From the NCBI RefSeq assembly GCF_030124175.1, contig NZ_JASKMT010000023.1:1-64000 (forward strand): DNA of 64,000 bases, in the 5' to 3' direction. The notes beneath the pieces were generated by a model. It was not told where the DNA came from and did not search any database. It saw only the letters and a list, made by a program, of their open reading frames with translations. Of the stretch, positions 8,567-21,160 are shown in pieces; the first letter of the stretch is position 1, and each line of letters starts with the position of its first letter. A program made the position numbers and the translations under genes. This stretch comes from Streptomyces sp. 549 (GTDB lineage: Bacteria > Actinomycetota > Actinomycetes > Streptomycetales > Streptomycetaceae).

Positions 8567-10663
8567 TCAGCGGTCGGCGGGTGGAGTCGCGGCCGGGCGG
8601 GGAGTGGGCAGGTCGCCGGTGGGGGCCGGGGCGGTGCCGACGGCCTGCGCCAGCAGGCCGAGGTTGCGCCGCGTGAGGTCCCACAGCAGCTGCTGCCGGC
8701 CGTGCACGTCGGCGACGGCGGCCTCGTGGTCGTCGAGCAGCGCCACGGCCCGCTCGGCGAGTGTGTCGCCCAGGTGCGGGTCGTGCACCGGGACACCCCA
8801 GTCGGGGCGTTCGATGTCGGCGAGGAAGTACGCCAGTTTGGGGTGGGACACCAGGCTCAGGATGGGCGTGCCGCACCCGAACGGGATCATGCCGGCGTGC
8901 CCGCGCATGCCGATCACCAGGCGGGTCCGCCGGTAGACGTCGCGGATCGAGTCGTTGGACAGGTCGTACAGCGGCTCCACCGGCAGGGTGAGGCCGTGCT
9001 CGCGGCGCAGGTCGTGCACCACCTGCTCGTCGGCGGGCGTGTGGGCGGCGCAGCGCACCTCGGTGTGCTTGCGCAGCACCCGTGTCGCGCGGGCCAGTTC
9101 GGCGAGGAAGTGGCCGTACCCCTGGCCGAAGCGCAGCGCCGCCCGGTCGTAGGCGCAGTTGAGCAGCACGGTGTCGTCGCGCCGTACCGGGTCCTGCCAG
9201 CCGGGCGTGATGTGCCGGGTGACGGTGGTGGGGCAGGGCTGGTGGATCACCCGGTCGCGCAGCTCGGCCGGGAGCAGGTCCCGGACGCGTGCGACGGAGC
9301 CGCGGTTGCGCAGCCCGAAGAACGCCGACCGCTCCACCAGCGTTCGCAGCGCGGCGGTGAACCGGTCGCGTTCGTAGCCCTGACCGGCGAAGACGTTGTA
9401 GCCGACGGCGAAGACGGCCAGTGGCACGCTGATCCGGCGCAGGGCCGCGTCGGGCACGTTCCACTGCCAGCCGCTGTTGCCGTTGGGCCAGGTGTCCGGC
9501 AGGAACAGCCCGCCGCCGCCGACGACGAGCGCACGGCGGCTGTTGACCTGCTCCAGCGCGGCGTCGTCGAACAGCCGGTGCACGGGGACGGCGTGCCAGC
9601 GCCCGGAGTCGGGCGGGCCGCCCGCCTGCTCCGCCAGGCAGGCCCGCACCGCCTCCGGCAGCACCTTGTCCCCGGCGTTCTCCTGCCCGCTCGCGTACAG
9701 CGCGACGTGCGCCCACTGCTCCCCCGGCGCCACGGCCGCCGCCGCGTCCGCTTCCGGGGCCTGCTCGGCGGCCAGGTGCAGGGTGCGGCAGGTGCGGTTG
9801 ACGGGTTCGGCGTCGAGGCCGAGGCCGGCCCTGACGCGGGAGGTCTCCTCGTCGCCGCGCAGCCAGGCCAGCCGGGCGAGGCGGCTGAACGCCTTGGCCG
9901 CGACCTGCGGGGAGGCGGTGGCCAGCAGCAGGTGGGTCTCGGCCTCGTCGTAGCGGGACACCGCCATCAGGGCGCTGCCCAGCGTCTCGTGGAAGCGCGG
10001 CTGGTCGGCCCGCGCGGTGACCGAGGTGAGGACGCGCACCGCCTCGCGGTAGCGGCCCTGCGCGCTGTGCACCAGGCCGACGGCCCGCGCCAGGTCCACG
10101 GTGGGCCGTCGTTCCAGCAGCGGGACGGCGAGGTGCAGCAGCAGGTCGGGGTGCTTGTCGCCGGGCAGTGCGCAGTACGCGGAGCGGAACTCGTCGTCGG
10201 TGAGCCGGTGGCGCTCGACGGCGGCCCGGTTCGGTTCACGCTGCACGGCGAGGCCGGGCAGGACCAGCCACCCGGGTTCCAGGGTGATCACCGAGCGGTA
10301 CCCGGCGGTCGGGCCGCCGCCGTCACCCTCGGCGTCGCCCTCGCCGCCGCCGTCGCCGGGGAGCGGGTGGTCGTGCAGGCGCGGGTGGAGGCGGCGGGCG
10401 GCGGCCAGCACGTCGGCGGGCAACCCGCCCTGGGGGTTGCCGCCGGGGCCGCCGGGCGGGCCGCCGTGCAACAGGAGGAAGTCCTCGCAGACGGCCGGGT
10501 TGCTGAGGGCGAGGCTGCGCAGCAGCGTCAGCAGGGCCGGCCCGTCGTCTGCGGCGGCCCGGCACACGAAGGCGGTCCGCGGCGGCCCGACGACGGGGGA
10601 CGCGGCGGGCTGGTCGGCGGCAGGCTCCGCAGGCCGGGCGGCGGGGGTGCGGGGAGCGGTCAT
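8567..10663 (-). CDS. Polysaccharide pyruvyltransferase family protein with TPR-like N-terminus
   Basis: A 698-aa protein. The N-terminal ~110 residues (TAFVCRAAADDGPALLTLLR) look like a glycosyltransferase-type nucleotide-sugar fold fragment; residues ~150-300 are TPR-like helical repeats (RYREAVRVLTSV, RYDEAETHLLLA). The C-terminal ~370 residues are a polysaccharide pyruvyltransferase domain: AGDKVLPEAVR, LVVGGGGLFLPDTW, LVIGMRGHAGMIPFGCGTP and LSLVSHPKLAYFLADI are classic blocks of the family (CsaB/ExoV/WcaK). Expected reaction: ketal pyruvate transfer from PEP to a hydroxyl pair on a glycan. It starts at ATG 10663, overlapping the previous gene's stop by ATGA, as last gene of a four-gene glycan operon. 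Confidence 0.85.
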   Translation of the reverse strand: MTAPRTPAARPAEPAADQPAASPVVGPPRTAFVCRAAADDGPALLTLLRSLALSNPAVCEDFLLLHGGPPGGPGGNPQGGLPADVLAAARRLHPRLHDHPLPGDGGGEGDAEGDGGGPTAGYRSVITLEPGWLVLPGLAVQREPNRAAVERHRLTDDEFRSAYCALPGDKHPDLLLHLAVPLLERRPTVDLARAVGLVHSAQGRYREAVRVLTSVTARADQPRFHETLGSALMAVSRYDEAETHLLLATASPQVAAKAFSRLARLAWLRGDEETSRVRAGLGLDAEPVNRTCRTLHLAAEQAPEADAAAAVAPGEQWAHVALYASGQENAGDKVLPEAVRACLAEQAGGPPDSGRWHAVPVHRLFDDAALEQVNSRRALVVGGGGLFLPDTWPNGNSGWQWNVPDAALRRISVPLAVFAVGYNVFAGQGYERDRFTAALRTLVERSAFFGLRNRGSVARVRDLLPAELRDRVIHQPCPTTVTRHITPGWQDPVRRDDTVLLNCAYDRAALRFGQGYGHFLAELARATRVLRKHTEVRCAAHTPADEQVVHDLRREHGLTLPVEPLYDLSNDSIRDVYRRTRLVIGMRGHAGMIPFGCGTPILSLVSHPKLAYFLADIERPDWGVPVHDPHLGDTLAERAVALLDDHEAAVADVHGRQQLLWDLTRRNLGLLAQAVGTAPAPTGDLPTPRPAATPPADR

Positions 10664-11919
10664 CGCAGCGCGGTCCTCGTCTCGGTGCTGTGCGTCGCGC
10701 GGGAGGTGACCCAGTCCCGCTCCGCCGGGCGCAGCGCCGCGAAGCCGAAGAGGTCGATGCGGGGGTTGACGTCGAGGAAGTCGAGCAGCCGCAGCACGGT
10801 GAACACGGTGGTGGCGGAGCCGGTCCCGGTCTCGCCGAGCAGCGCGGGGTCGGTGAGCGGGCGGCGCAGCGAGTCGTCGCCCAGGTACTCCTGCGCGCCG
10901 GGCACGGCCTGGCGGACCGCCCGCAGCCACCGCTCGGCGGGGTCGCCGAAGACCAGGCGCACCGGCACGCGGTGCTGCCGTCCGGCGGTGGTCCCGGCGG
11001 TGTGGGCGTGCACGTCGGCGCGTTCCCCCGCGCGGAACGCGTCGCAGCGCACCACCAGTTCGTAGCCGTCGAGTGCGCCGGAGGGGGCCCGGCCGTGCAC
11101 GACGCAGGCCGTCCTCCCGGCGATCCGGTTGCGCAGGTCCCACACGCCGAGCGGGACGACGCCGCCCAGCAGCGGGTCGGGCAGCGGGGGCTGGTCCTGC
11201 TCGCGGCAGTGGTCGGCGTACAGCTCGGCGAGCCGGCAGACCCGCGGGTCGGCCGCGCCCGGGTCGCGCAGCGCTGCGGTGACGTGGGCGGTGAAGGCGG
11301 CCCGCACCTGCTGCGGCGGGTGCTCGGCGGTGACGGCGGTGGCGAACGCGCGGGCGGTGTCGGTGTCGGCGGGCAGCAGGGCGGCGGCCTCGGTCAGCCG
11401 GCCGCGCACCTGGCGGAGCCGGGCCGGCAGCAGCGCGGCGGCCTCGTCGCCGCCGGCCAGTTCGGCGTGCCTCCCGGCGGCCTCGGCGGCGGACGCGGCG
11501 CGGCCCAGGCCGTGCAGGGCGAGGGCGCGCAGCCGCCAGGCACCGCGCGAGTTGCGGCGCACTTCCAGTCCGCCGTCTGCGAGGGACAGGGCCAGTTCCA
11601 GTTCGGCGGGGCCGCCCAGCTCGACGGCGGCGTTCCCGGCGGCGAGCAGCGCGTCGAACAGCTCCCGGCCGACCGGTCCGGGACGGCCGGAACGGCCGGG
11701 GTGCGCGGAGTACGCGGTGTGTGCGGTGAGCAGCGCACCCAGGGCGGCGACGAGCCGCTGACGCGCGGGCTCGGGACGGGTGCCGCCGAGCCCTCCCGTG
11801 ACGACCGGCCCGACCGGCCCGTCCGGGTACGCGTCCAGCCCCGCCAGGTACGCGGCGCAGTGCCGTACGCGGTCAGTGAGCGGACCAGCGGGTTCCGCTC
11901 TGAAGGGCCACTTCGTCAT
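10660..11919 (-). CDS. Putative sialyltransferase (GT29)-like protein
   Basis: A 419-aa protein. The N-terminal ~260 residues are Ala-rich helical repeats without a named domain. The C-terminal ~150 residues resemble bacterial GT29-type glycosyltransferases: a first block ACVVHGRAPSGALDGYELVV followed by RCDAF looks like the GT29 L-motif, and GTGSATTVFTVLRLLDFL plus IDLFGFAAL looks like the S-motif region ending in the typical (Y/F)GF. This is pattern recognition, not a search. ATG 11919 was chosen for the GTGGAG ribosome-binding site; the longer frame to 11952 is less likely. Co-transcribed with the pyruvyltransferase (ATGA overlap) and 100 nt downstream of the polysialyltransferase-like gene. 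Confidence 0.6.
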   Translation of the reverse strand: MTKWPFRAEPAGPLTDRVRHCAAYLAGLDAYPDGPVGPVVTGGLGGTRPEPARQRLVAALGALLTAHTAYSAHPGRSGRPGPVGRELFDALLAAGNAAVELGGPAELELALSLADGGLEVRRNSRGAWRLRALALHGLGRAASAAEAAGRHAELAGGDEAAALLPARLRQVRGRLTEAAALLPADTDTARAFATAVTAEHPPQQVRAAFTAHVTAALRDPGAADPRVCRLAELYADHCREQDQPPLPDPLLGGVVPLGVWDLRNRIAGRTACVVHGRAPSGALDGYELVVRCDAFRAGERADVHAHTAGTTAGRQHRVPVRLVFGDPAERWLRAVRQAVPGAQEYLGDDSLRRPLTDPALLGETGTGSATTVFTVLRLLDFLDVNPRIDLFGFAALRPAERDWVTSRATHSTETRTALR

Positions 11920-12018
11920 TGAGACTCCACGGTTGGGCGTCGACAGGCGCACGGTGCCCGCGTCACGGGGGGCCGCGGTGGCGGCCGGGGGCCGCTCGGG
12001 TGAACTCCGCGGGAAGTG

Positions 12019-13371
12019 TCAGCGCAGCCTGCGTTTCACCCGTCGGGCCGCCCGGAGCGCGGCGGTGCTGCCTGGCAGCCGCCGGACCACCCCGGGCGTG
12101 AAACCGCCGGGGAGTTGCAGCGCGGTGAGGCGGCGCCGCCGGAAGTAGCGCTGGGTCTGCTCGTCCAGGTGCGCGGTGAGCCACTGCTCGGCCTCGGCGC
12201 GCAGTTCCGGGTGCCGGGCGGACTGCATGCAGTAGCCGACGGCCCGCACCAGCGGCGCCACCCGCGCCACCGCGTCCGGCTGCTCGGTGACGACCTGCCC
12301 GCCGGACTCCACCGGCGGCACCAGGGCGTCCACCACGGTCAGCGGCACCCGGTTGCTGTTCTGGTAGGGCGTCAGGCGGGCCATGACCTCCTCGGTGCCG
12401 ACCCGGGCGATGGGGATGCCGTAGCAGGCGGCGGCGGTGAGCATCGCGGTGGAGAAGCAGCCGACGACCAGGGTCGGCCGCAGCCGCTCGAAGACGGTCT
12501 CCGCGAGCATCGGCCGGTCCAGCACGGTCAGCGTGACGCCCAGGTCGGCGGCGGCCTTGTCGAGCACCTTGGAGTACCGGGCGGGCGCGGTCGGGTGCGG
12601 CTTGAACAGCACCGCGCGGTGCCCGGCGGCGGCGGCCCCGCGCAGCATGCGCGCGTGCAGGGCCTCCTCCTCGTCGACGGTGAGGATGTTCAGCGCGGCC
12701 AGGTACTGGCCGAGCAGGACCGCGGTCGGGCGGGGCTCGACGACCAGCTCCTCACCGCGGGCCAGCTCCTCCAGCACCGCGCGGAACGCGGCGGTCGGCA
12801 CGAGTTCGCCGGGCACCTCGTACTCCGACAGCAGCAGCGGGCGCAGCCCCGGCACCAGGTCCAGGTGCAGCAGCCGCTGGATGCGGCAGGCGACGGCCTG
12901 CGGCAGCTTCTCCCGGGTGGGGCCGTAGCTCATCAGGCCGTCCGCGTAGACGTGCACCGAGGCGTCCGCGAAGATCGTGCACAGCGCGCGGGCCGGACTG
13001 ACGTGGACGGACTCCACCACCAGGTCGATCGGCCCGGAACCCAGTCCCCAGGCGGCGCGGAACATGCGCTGCCACAGCGGGCTGTCGGCGGCGGCGGGCG
13101 TCCAGCCGCTGGGGTGGTGCGGGCGGATGGTGTGGTTCCAGTCGACGACCGCGTCGAAGCGGGACGCGACGCGGGCCCAGCCGGACATGTCCTGGAGGCG
13201 GGCGGCGGTCTCCGGTGTGCCGGAGTTGCCGGACACCAGCAGCACCCGGTGCGCGTCGGCGGCGGGGCCGAACTGCCCGGCGTCCAGCGACGCGGCGAGC
13301 GTGGCGGCGCCGTAGAGGGTGGAGACCTCGAAGATCTGCGCCCGGGTCCGGACGCCGGTGTGCTCTCCCAT
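12019..13371 (-). CDS. Polysialyltransferase-like glycosyltransferase
   Basis: A 450-aa protein resembling the bacterial alpha-2,8-polysialyltransferase family. Diagnostic features: an N-terminal Rossmann-like start (QIFEVSTLYGAATLAASLDA), a central VHVYADGLMSYGP, and the C-terminal GT-B blocks RAVLFKPHPTAPARYSKVLD and LVVGCFSTAMLTAAACYGIP; the Lys-Pro-His-Pro and the Ser/Thr-Ala pair are the conserved CMP-sugar-binding positions of the family. The tail is strongly basic (RRVKRRLR), fitting association with anionic lipid or substrate. It lies 3 nt after the GT2 gene. Whether its donor is sialic acid is unknown; no sialic-acid synthesis gene is visible in the window. Confidence 0.78.
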   Translation of the reverse strand: MGEHTGVRTRAQIFEVSTLYGAATLAASLDAGQFGPAADAHRVLLVSGNSGTPETAARLQDMSGWARVASRFDAVVDWNHTIRPHHPSGWTPAAADSPLWQRMFRAAWGLGSGPIDLVVESVHVSPARALCTIFADASVHVYADGLMSYGPTREKLPQAVACRIQRLLHLDLVPGLRPLLLSEYEVPGELVPTAAFRAVLEELARGEELVVEPRPTAVLLGQYLAALNILTVDEEEALHARMLRGAAAAGHRAVLFKPHPTAPARYSKVLDKAAADLGVTLTVLDRPMLAETVFERLRPTLVVGCFSTAMLTAAACYGIPIARVGTEEVMARLTPYQNSNRVPLTVVDALVPPVESGGQVVTEQPDAVARVAPLVRAVGYCMQSARHPELRAEAEQWLTAHLDEQTQRYFRRRRLTALQLPGGFTPGVVRRLPGSTAALRAARRVKRRLR

Positions 13372-13374
13372 GGG

Positions 13375-14379
13375 TCAGGCCGCCTTCCGTGCCCCGCCCA
13401 GCAACCGGCGCAGCACCTTTCTGCGTTCGTGGTCGAGTTCGGAGAGGGTCCGCTCCAGCGCCTCCGGCGGCATGCGGCGCAGTGCCGCCGCCGAGTCGCG
13501 CTTCAACAGGCGTGCGGCGGACGGCTCGTAGCGATCCGCGCCGGCCGCGTGGAAGGCGAGCATCGCGCAGTAGGTGCGGACGATCTTGGGCAGGAAGCGC
13601 TCGGCCTCACGGTCGGCCACCACCTCCGCCAGCACCCGGTCGTGGGCGGGGATGAAGTCCAGCTGGCGTGCGTCGCGGATCTGCGTGAGCGAGGTGGTGA
13701 CACCTCGACGGTAGAACACACCGAGCAGGCCCACCGTCGCGAACGACTGTGCCCGCAGGTGGAGTTGCCAGGTGAGCACCCGGTCCTCGGCGGTGCGCAG
13801 CTCGGTGGCGAAGCGCAGCGGCGGCGGGCCGGCGGCCGGGTCCGCGGCCTCGCCGGGCGCGCCGAACAGCTCCCTGCGGTAGATGCCGGCCCAGACGAAG
13901 GGGTAGTCCACCATCGTCTCCATGGACGCCGGGGCGATGGCGTCCCGCGGGTCGAGCACCGCGTCCCGGCGGCGGGCGGGCGCGCGCCGCACCACCCGGT
14001 CGGTGCCGGTGGCCTGGACGTGGTCGGTGCGCACGAAGTCGCACCCCAGGTCCTCGGCGGTCGCCGCCAGTTCGTCCAGGTAGCCCGGCGCGTACCAGTC
14101 GTCGCCGTCGAGAAAGGTCAGGTACTCGCCTGTCGCCGCGTCGATACCGGTGTTGCGCGCCTGCGAGATGCCCAGGTTGCGCTCGTGCCGCAGCACCCGC
14201 GCCCCGGGCACCAGGTCGCGCGCCGCCCGGTCGAGCAGTTCACCCGTGCCGTCCGTCGAGCAGTCGTCGACGAGCAGGAACTCCGTCCCCGGGCCCGCGT
14301 TCAGCGCGAGACTGCGCAGCGTGTCGGGCACGAACTGCCGCACGTTGTGGCAGGGGACGATGACAGAGAGCTTGGGCAC
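13375..14379 (-). CDS. Family 2 glycosyltransferase
   Basis: A 334-aa GT-A fold glycosyltransferase. The nucleotide-sugar-binding region is complete: KLSVIVPCHNVRQFVPDTLR, FLLVDDCSTDGTGELLD, RNLGISQARNTGIDAATGEY and the metal-binding DGDDWYAPGY. The later part contains the acceptor-side TAEDRVLTWQLHL block and a basic C-terminal tail. GTG 14379 places the start directly before VPKLSVIVP; the 32 residues upstream in this frame lack family similarity. First gene of the operon running through the polysialyltransferase-like, GT29-like and pyruvyltransferase genes; probably makes the backbone of the same glycan. Confidence 0.9.
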   Translation of the reverse strand: MPKLSVIVPCHNVRQFVPDTLRSLALNAGPGTEFLLVDDCSTDGTGELLDRAARDLVPGARVLRHERNLGISQARNTGIDAATGEYLTFLDGDDWYAPGYLDELAATAEDLGCDFVRTDHVQATGTDRVVRRAPARRRDAVLDPRDAIAPASMETMVDYPFVWAGIYRRELFGAPGEAADPAAGPPPLRFATELRTAEDRVLTWQLHLRAQSFATVGLLGVFYRRGVTTSLTQIRDARQLDFIPAHDRVLAEVVADREAERFLPKIVRTYCAMLAFHAAGADRYEPSAARLLKRDSAAALRRMPPEALERTLSELDHERRKVLRRLLGGARKAA

Positions 14380-14568
14380 GTGGTTTCCAGACGCCGACGA
14401 CACATCGGAGGACCAGCCCGGCACCAGGCCCCTGACCAGGAGCGTAATCAGCGGGCGGTGAGCGCGGATGCCCACCCGGGGACGCCCGGGTGAACTTCAC
14501 GCGTACGGTCGGCGAACCGGCGTGCGTCCCCTTGCCCGTCCACTGCCGTCACGCCCGCGCCTCGCGTC

Positions 14569-15054
14569 TCACCTGCCTTCGGTCTGCAGGCTCACGAACC
14601 ACTCCACGCTCTTCGGCGCCCTGACCCGGATCGGCCCGCTCCCAGCGGAGGCAGCACCCAGCTGGTGCTGGCTGTATCCGGCCTCCTCGCTCGGGCAGGT
14701 CGCGGTGAACGATCCGGCGTCGTACACCACCGTCAGCGAGGGTGTGCCCGAGTCGGCCATGCAGCTCACCAGCAGCCAGGGCGCTTCTGACGTCGAGGGC
14801 CCCGGGTCGAACGTCCCGTCGCCCCGCCGGGGACCGAGCCAGGCGATCTCGCGGTGACCGGTGAGGACTTCGGGGCCGGCGAGCACCGGCTCGGGGTCCG
14901 GGGCGGGGGACACCAGGGTCGCGCCGGACGTCGGTTCGGCCCCCCGCCCGTCACCGCCACCCCCGGTGCACGCCGCAGCCGCCAGGGCCAGCAGCACCAC
15001 CACCGGTACCGCCCGCAGGCGGTACCTCCGCTCTCCGCACATGCGCTGCGGCAC
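14569..15054 (-). CDS. Small lipoprotein of unknown function
   Basis: A 161-aa predicted lipoprotein: basic N-terminus, hydrophobic segment VPVVVLLALAAAAC with the lipobox Cys near residue 29, then a Gly/Ala/Pro-rich spacer and a compact globular part with two further Cys (VSCMADSG and TATCPSEE) that may form a disulphide. I do not recognise the family. GTG 15054 has GGGGGA just upstream; ATG 15042 is the alternative. It follows the Ser/Thr kinase gene in the same direction with 102 nt between. Confidence 0.7.
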   Translation of the reverse strand: MPQRMCGERRYRLRAVPVVVLLALAAAACTGGGGDGRGAEPTSGATLVSPAPDPEPVLAGPEVLTGHREIAWLGPRRGDGTFDPGPSTSEAPWLLVSCMADSGTPSLTVVYDAGSFTATCPSEEAGYSQHQLGAASAGSGPIRVRAPKSVEWFVSLQTEGR

Positions 15055-15156
15055 GCTTCCCCCTACCGGTCAGCACCACGGCGATACCGGCCGCCCGTCG
15101 GCGCCGTCCGCCCGTCCCTCGCACCGTACGTGCCCGCGGCCCTCGTCGCAGCCGGT

Positions 15157-16530
15157 TCAGCGGCCGGCGAGGCGGGCGCGGCAGAACGCCTCGTCCTCCC
15201 GCAGTTGCAGCACCGACGGGTCGTACGGGCCGAGTTCGGCGGCCAGTTCCTGGAGCAGCCGGCTGATCTCGGGCAGCGCCCTGGCGTACTGCCCGGTGTC
15301 CACCAACGTGGAGGCGTACTGCCGCCGCAGGGTGCGCACCACCGGCGAGCCCTCGCCGTGCTCGGCGATGGCGGCCGGCAGCGCCTGGCCCAGCAGGTCG
15401 GCGACCTGCGTGTACTGCCCGGCCTCCAGCAGCCGGCGGACCTGCGCGAGCTTGCCCGGCAGCGACGGCGGCGAGGACGCGCCCGGGTACGGACGCGGCG
15501 GCACACCGGGCGGCGGCCCGTATCCGGCCGGCCCGGCCAGGGGCGGCGGCCACGGCAAGGGCCCCGGGGCGGGCGAGCGGGCCGGGCGGCGCGGCGGCCA
15601 GGGGGCCAGCGGCTCCCGGAACGGGCGGGTCGGGTCCATGGGCAGCTCCGGGCCGGAGCGGCCGACGGGGCTGGGCAGCAGCGGGGCGAGCGCCGCGTGC
15701 ACCTCGTGGGCGTCCGCCGGGCGGGCGGCGACGTCCTTGTCCATCAGCGCGTGCACCAGCGCGGCGAGCGGGACGGGGGTTTCCGGGCGGAGCACCGCGA
15801 TCGGGTCGGGCTGCTCGTGCAGCTTCATGTAGAGCAGCCCGGCGGGCTCGGGTGCGGTGAACGGCGGGCGTCCGGCGAGGAGTTCGTAGAGCACCACACC
15901 CAGCGCGTACAGGTCGGCCGCCGGACCGACGGGCGTGCCGCCCAGTGCCTGCTCGGGCGCCATGTAGACGGGCGTGCCGATCAGCGCGCCGGTGCGGGTG
16001 AGGCGGCTGGTGTCGCCCACCGAGCCGACGGCGGCGATGCCGAGGTCCACCACGACGACCCGGCCGTCGGGCCGGACCATGATGTTGCCCGGCTTGAGGT
16101 CCCGGTGGACGATGCGGGCGCTGTGCACCGCGGCCAGCGCCGAGCACAGCTGCGCCGCGACGGACACCGCCCAGCGCATCGGGTAGGGGCGGTGCGCGGC
16201 CAGGTGGTCGCTGAGGTCGGTGCCGTCCACGCGCTGCATGACGAGGAACAGTTCCCGGTCGTCCTGCCCGGCGTCGAAGACGGTGACCAGGCCCGGGTGG
16301 TCGATCTGCGCGGTGACCCGGCACTCCCGCTCGAACCGCTCCCGCAGCTCGTCCGCGGGTGAGCTGTCCGACAGGCCGGCCATGGAGGCCACCCGGCCCG
16401 GGTGCATGAGCTTCACGGCGACCGGCCGTCCGCCCAGCCCGCGGTCGTGGCCGCCCCACACCTGGCCCATCGCGCCCTTGCCGAGCTGCTCGGCCAGTTC
16501 GTACCGGCCCGCCACGAGGCGGCCTCTCAC
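15157..16530 (-). CDS. Hanks-type serine/threonine protein kinase
   Basis: A 457-aa protein kinase. The Gly loop is LGKGAMGQVW, the ATP-positioning Lys is in PVAVKL (Lys40), the catalytic loop is HRDLKPGN (Asp144), and the metal-binding motif is DLG (162-164) rather than DFG, as in many actinobacterial kinases. Activation-segment GTPVYMAPEQ and the DLYALGVVLYELLAGRPPF block complete the domain by ~280. A Pro-rich linker and a C-terminal helical, TPR-like region (KLAQVRRLLEAGQYTQVADL) follow; no transmembrane segment, so it is cytosolic. GTG 16530 overlaps the membrane-protein stop (GTGA), implying coupled synthesis and a shared function with that protein. Confidence 0.95.
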   Translation of the reverse strand: MRGRLVAGRYELAEQLGKGAMGQVWGGHDRGLGGRPVAVKLMHPGRVASMAGLSDSSPADELRERFERECRVTAQIDHPGLVTVFDAGQDDRELFLVMQRVDGTDLSDHLAAHRPYPMRWAVSVAAQLCSALAAVHSARIVHRDLKPGNIMVRPDGRVVVVDLGIAAVGSVGDTSRLTRTGALIGTPVYMAPEQALGGTPVGPAADLYALGVVLYELLAGRPPFTAPEPAGLLYMKLHEQPDPIAVLRPETPVPLAALVHALMDKDVAARPADAHEVHAALAPLLPSPVGRSGPELPMDPTRPFREPLAPWPPRRPARSPAPGPLPWPPPLAGPAGYGPPPGVPPRPYPGASSPPSLPGKLAQVRRLLEAGQYTQVADLLGQALPAAIAEHGEGSPVVRTLRRQYASTLVDTGQYARALPEISRLLQELAAELGPYDPSVLQLREDEAFCRARLAGR

Positions 16531-17162
16531 TCCTTCTCCCGCTTGCGCAGCAGGGCGTCCAGCTCGTCCAGCTCGGAGGCGACCCGCCGCATGCGCGGGG
16601 AGCCGGGCTGCTGCCCGGCGCCGGCCTGCCCGCCGGGCCCGTACGGTCCTGCGGGCGCGCCACCGGCGTAGGGGCCGGCCGGGGCACCCCCGGGCGCCTG
16701 AGGGTGCGGCCCCGCCTGCGGCTGCCCCCAGGCGGGGCCGGCGGCACCGGGGCCGGCGGGTCCGTGCGGGACTGCGTACGCGCCGGGCGGGCCCGCCGGC
16801 CAGCCGCTGCGCCGTTCGCGGGGGAAGCGGTCGCCGAGGAACCCGTACACGGTCGCCGCCACGCCGTACACCAGCATGTAGAAGATGGCCCTGTTGGTCT
16901 CAGGACTGTTGTCGTCCGGGGCGTCCGCCGGAATCTCCAACAGCAGCCAGCAGAAGCCCAGCGTCAGTCCCACGCTGAGGAAGAACAGCCACCAGTCGAG
17001 CGAACGGCGGCGCAGCACGGCGAAGCGCAGCAGCGGAACCCAGGCCAGCAGCGTGAGGGAGAGCAGCGGCAGCAGGGCGAAGAACGTGCGCACGATCAGC
17101 GCCCAGGTACCCGGGCCGTGCTGCGGGGCCCGGGACGGGGGTGGCGTGGCCGGGCCGTACAT
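16527..17162 (-). CDS. Membrane protein with Pro/Gly-rich tail
   Basis: A 211-aa protein of unknown function with about three membrane helices (IVRTFFALLPLLSLTLLAWV, WWLFFLSVGLTLGFCWLLLE and a helix at IFYMLVYGVAATVYGFLG), a ~70-residue Pro/Gly/Ala/Gln-rich cytoplasmic region, and a charged terminal helix rich in Arg/Glu (MRRVASELDELDALLRKREK). ATG 17162 follows GAGGGAGAG. The kinase gene begins inside its stop codon. The acidic/basic tail next to a Ser/Thr kinase makes it a candidate kinase partner or substrate, which is inference only. Confidence 0.75.
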   Translation of the reverse strand: MYGPATPPPSRAPQHGPGTWALIVRTFFALLPLLSLTLLAWVPLLRFAVLRRRSLDWWLFFLSVGLTLGFCWLLLEIPADAPDDNSPETNRAIFYMLVYGVAATVYGFLGDRFPRERRSGWPAGPPGAYAVPHGPAGPGAAGPAWGQPQAGPHPQAPGGAPAGPYAGGAPAGPYGPGGQAGAGQQPGSPRMRRVASELDELDALLRKREKE

Positions 17163-17395
17163 CGGCTCTCCCTCATCGGCGAAACGTCTGCGGTCAGGCA
17201 CGGCCTGCGCGCAGCGTGGGTGCCTGCAGCGTGGGTGCCCGGTGGGGGGAGCGTATCCAGTCGTGTCGGACGGCGCCCCCGCGACCGGCGAACAGCAGGG
17301 TACCCAACAGGTCTTGTCTGTTGCGTGTCCGCGGACGGACGGCCGGCCGGTTCGGCTGCCCGGCCGGTCGTCCGCGGCCTGCCGTCCGCGGTCCG

Positions 17396-21010
<3,615 letters not shown>

Positions 21011-21160
21011 GGGGGTTTTCCGTCTCCGCAGCAGCAGCGTGGACAACACGAACGGCCCGACAGGCGAGCCGACCGGGGTTCTCCAGCGTACGCCGTCCGT
21101 CCGACACCGCCCGGCCACCGGCGCGGGGCGGTCGAGCGGAGGGTGCCGCGCCACGGGTCC

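Noticed and set aside
7157..11065. A 1302-aa plus-strand open frame
   Set aside because: Runs out of frame through the acyltransferase and antisense through the pyruvyltransferase gene; no domain, repetitive Gly/Arg/Val composition.
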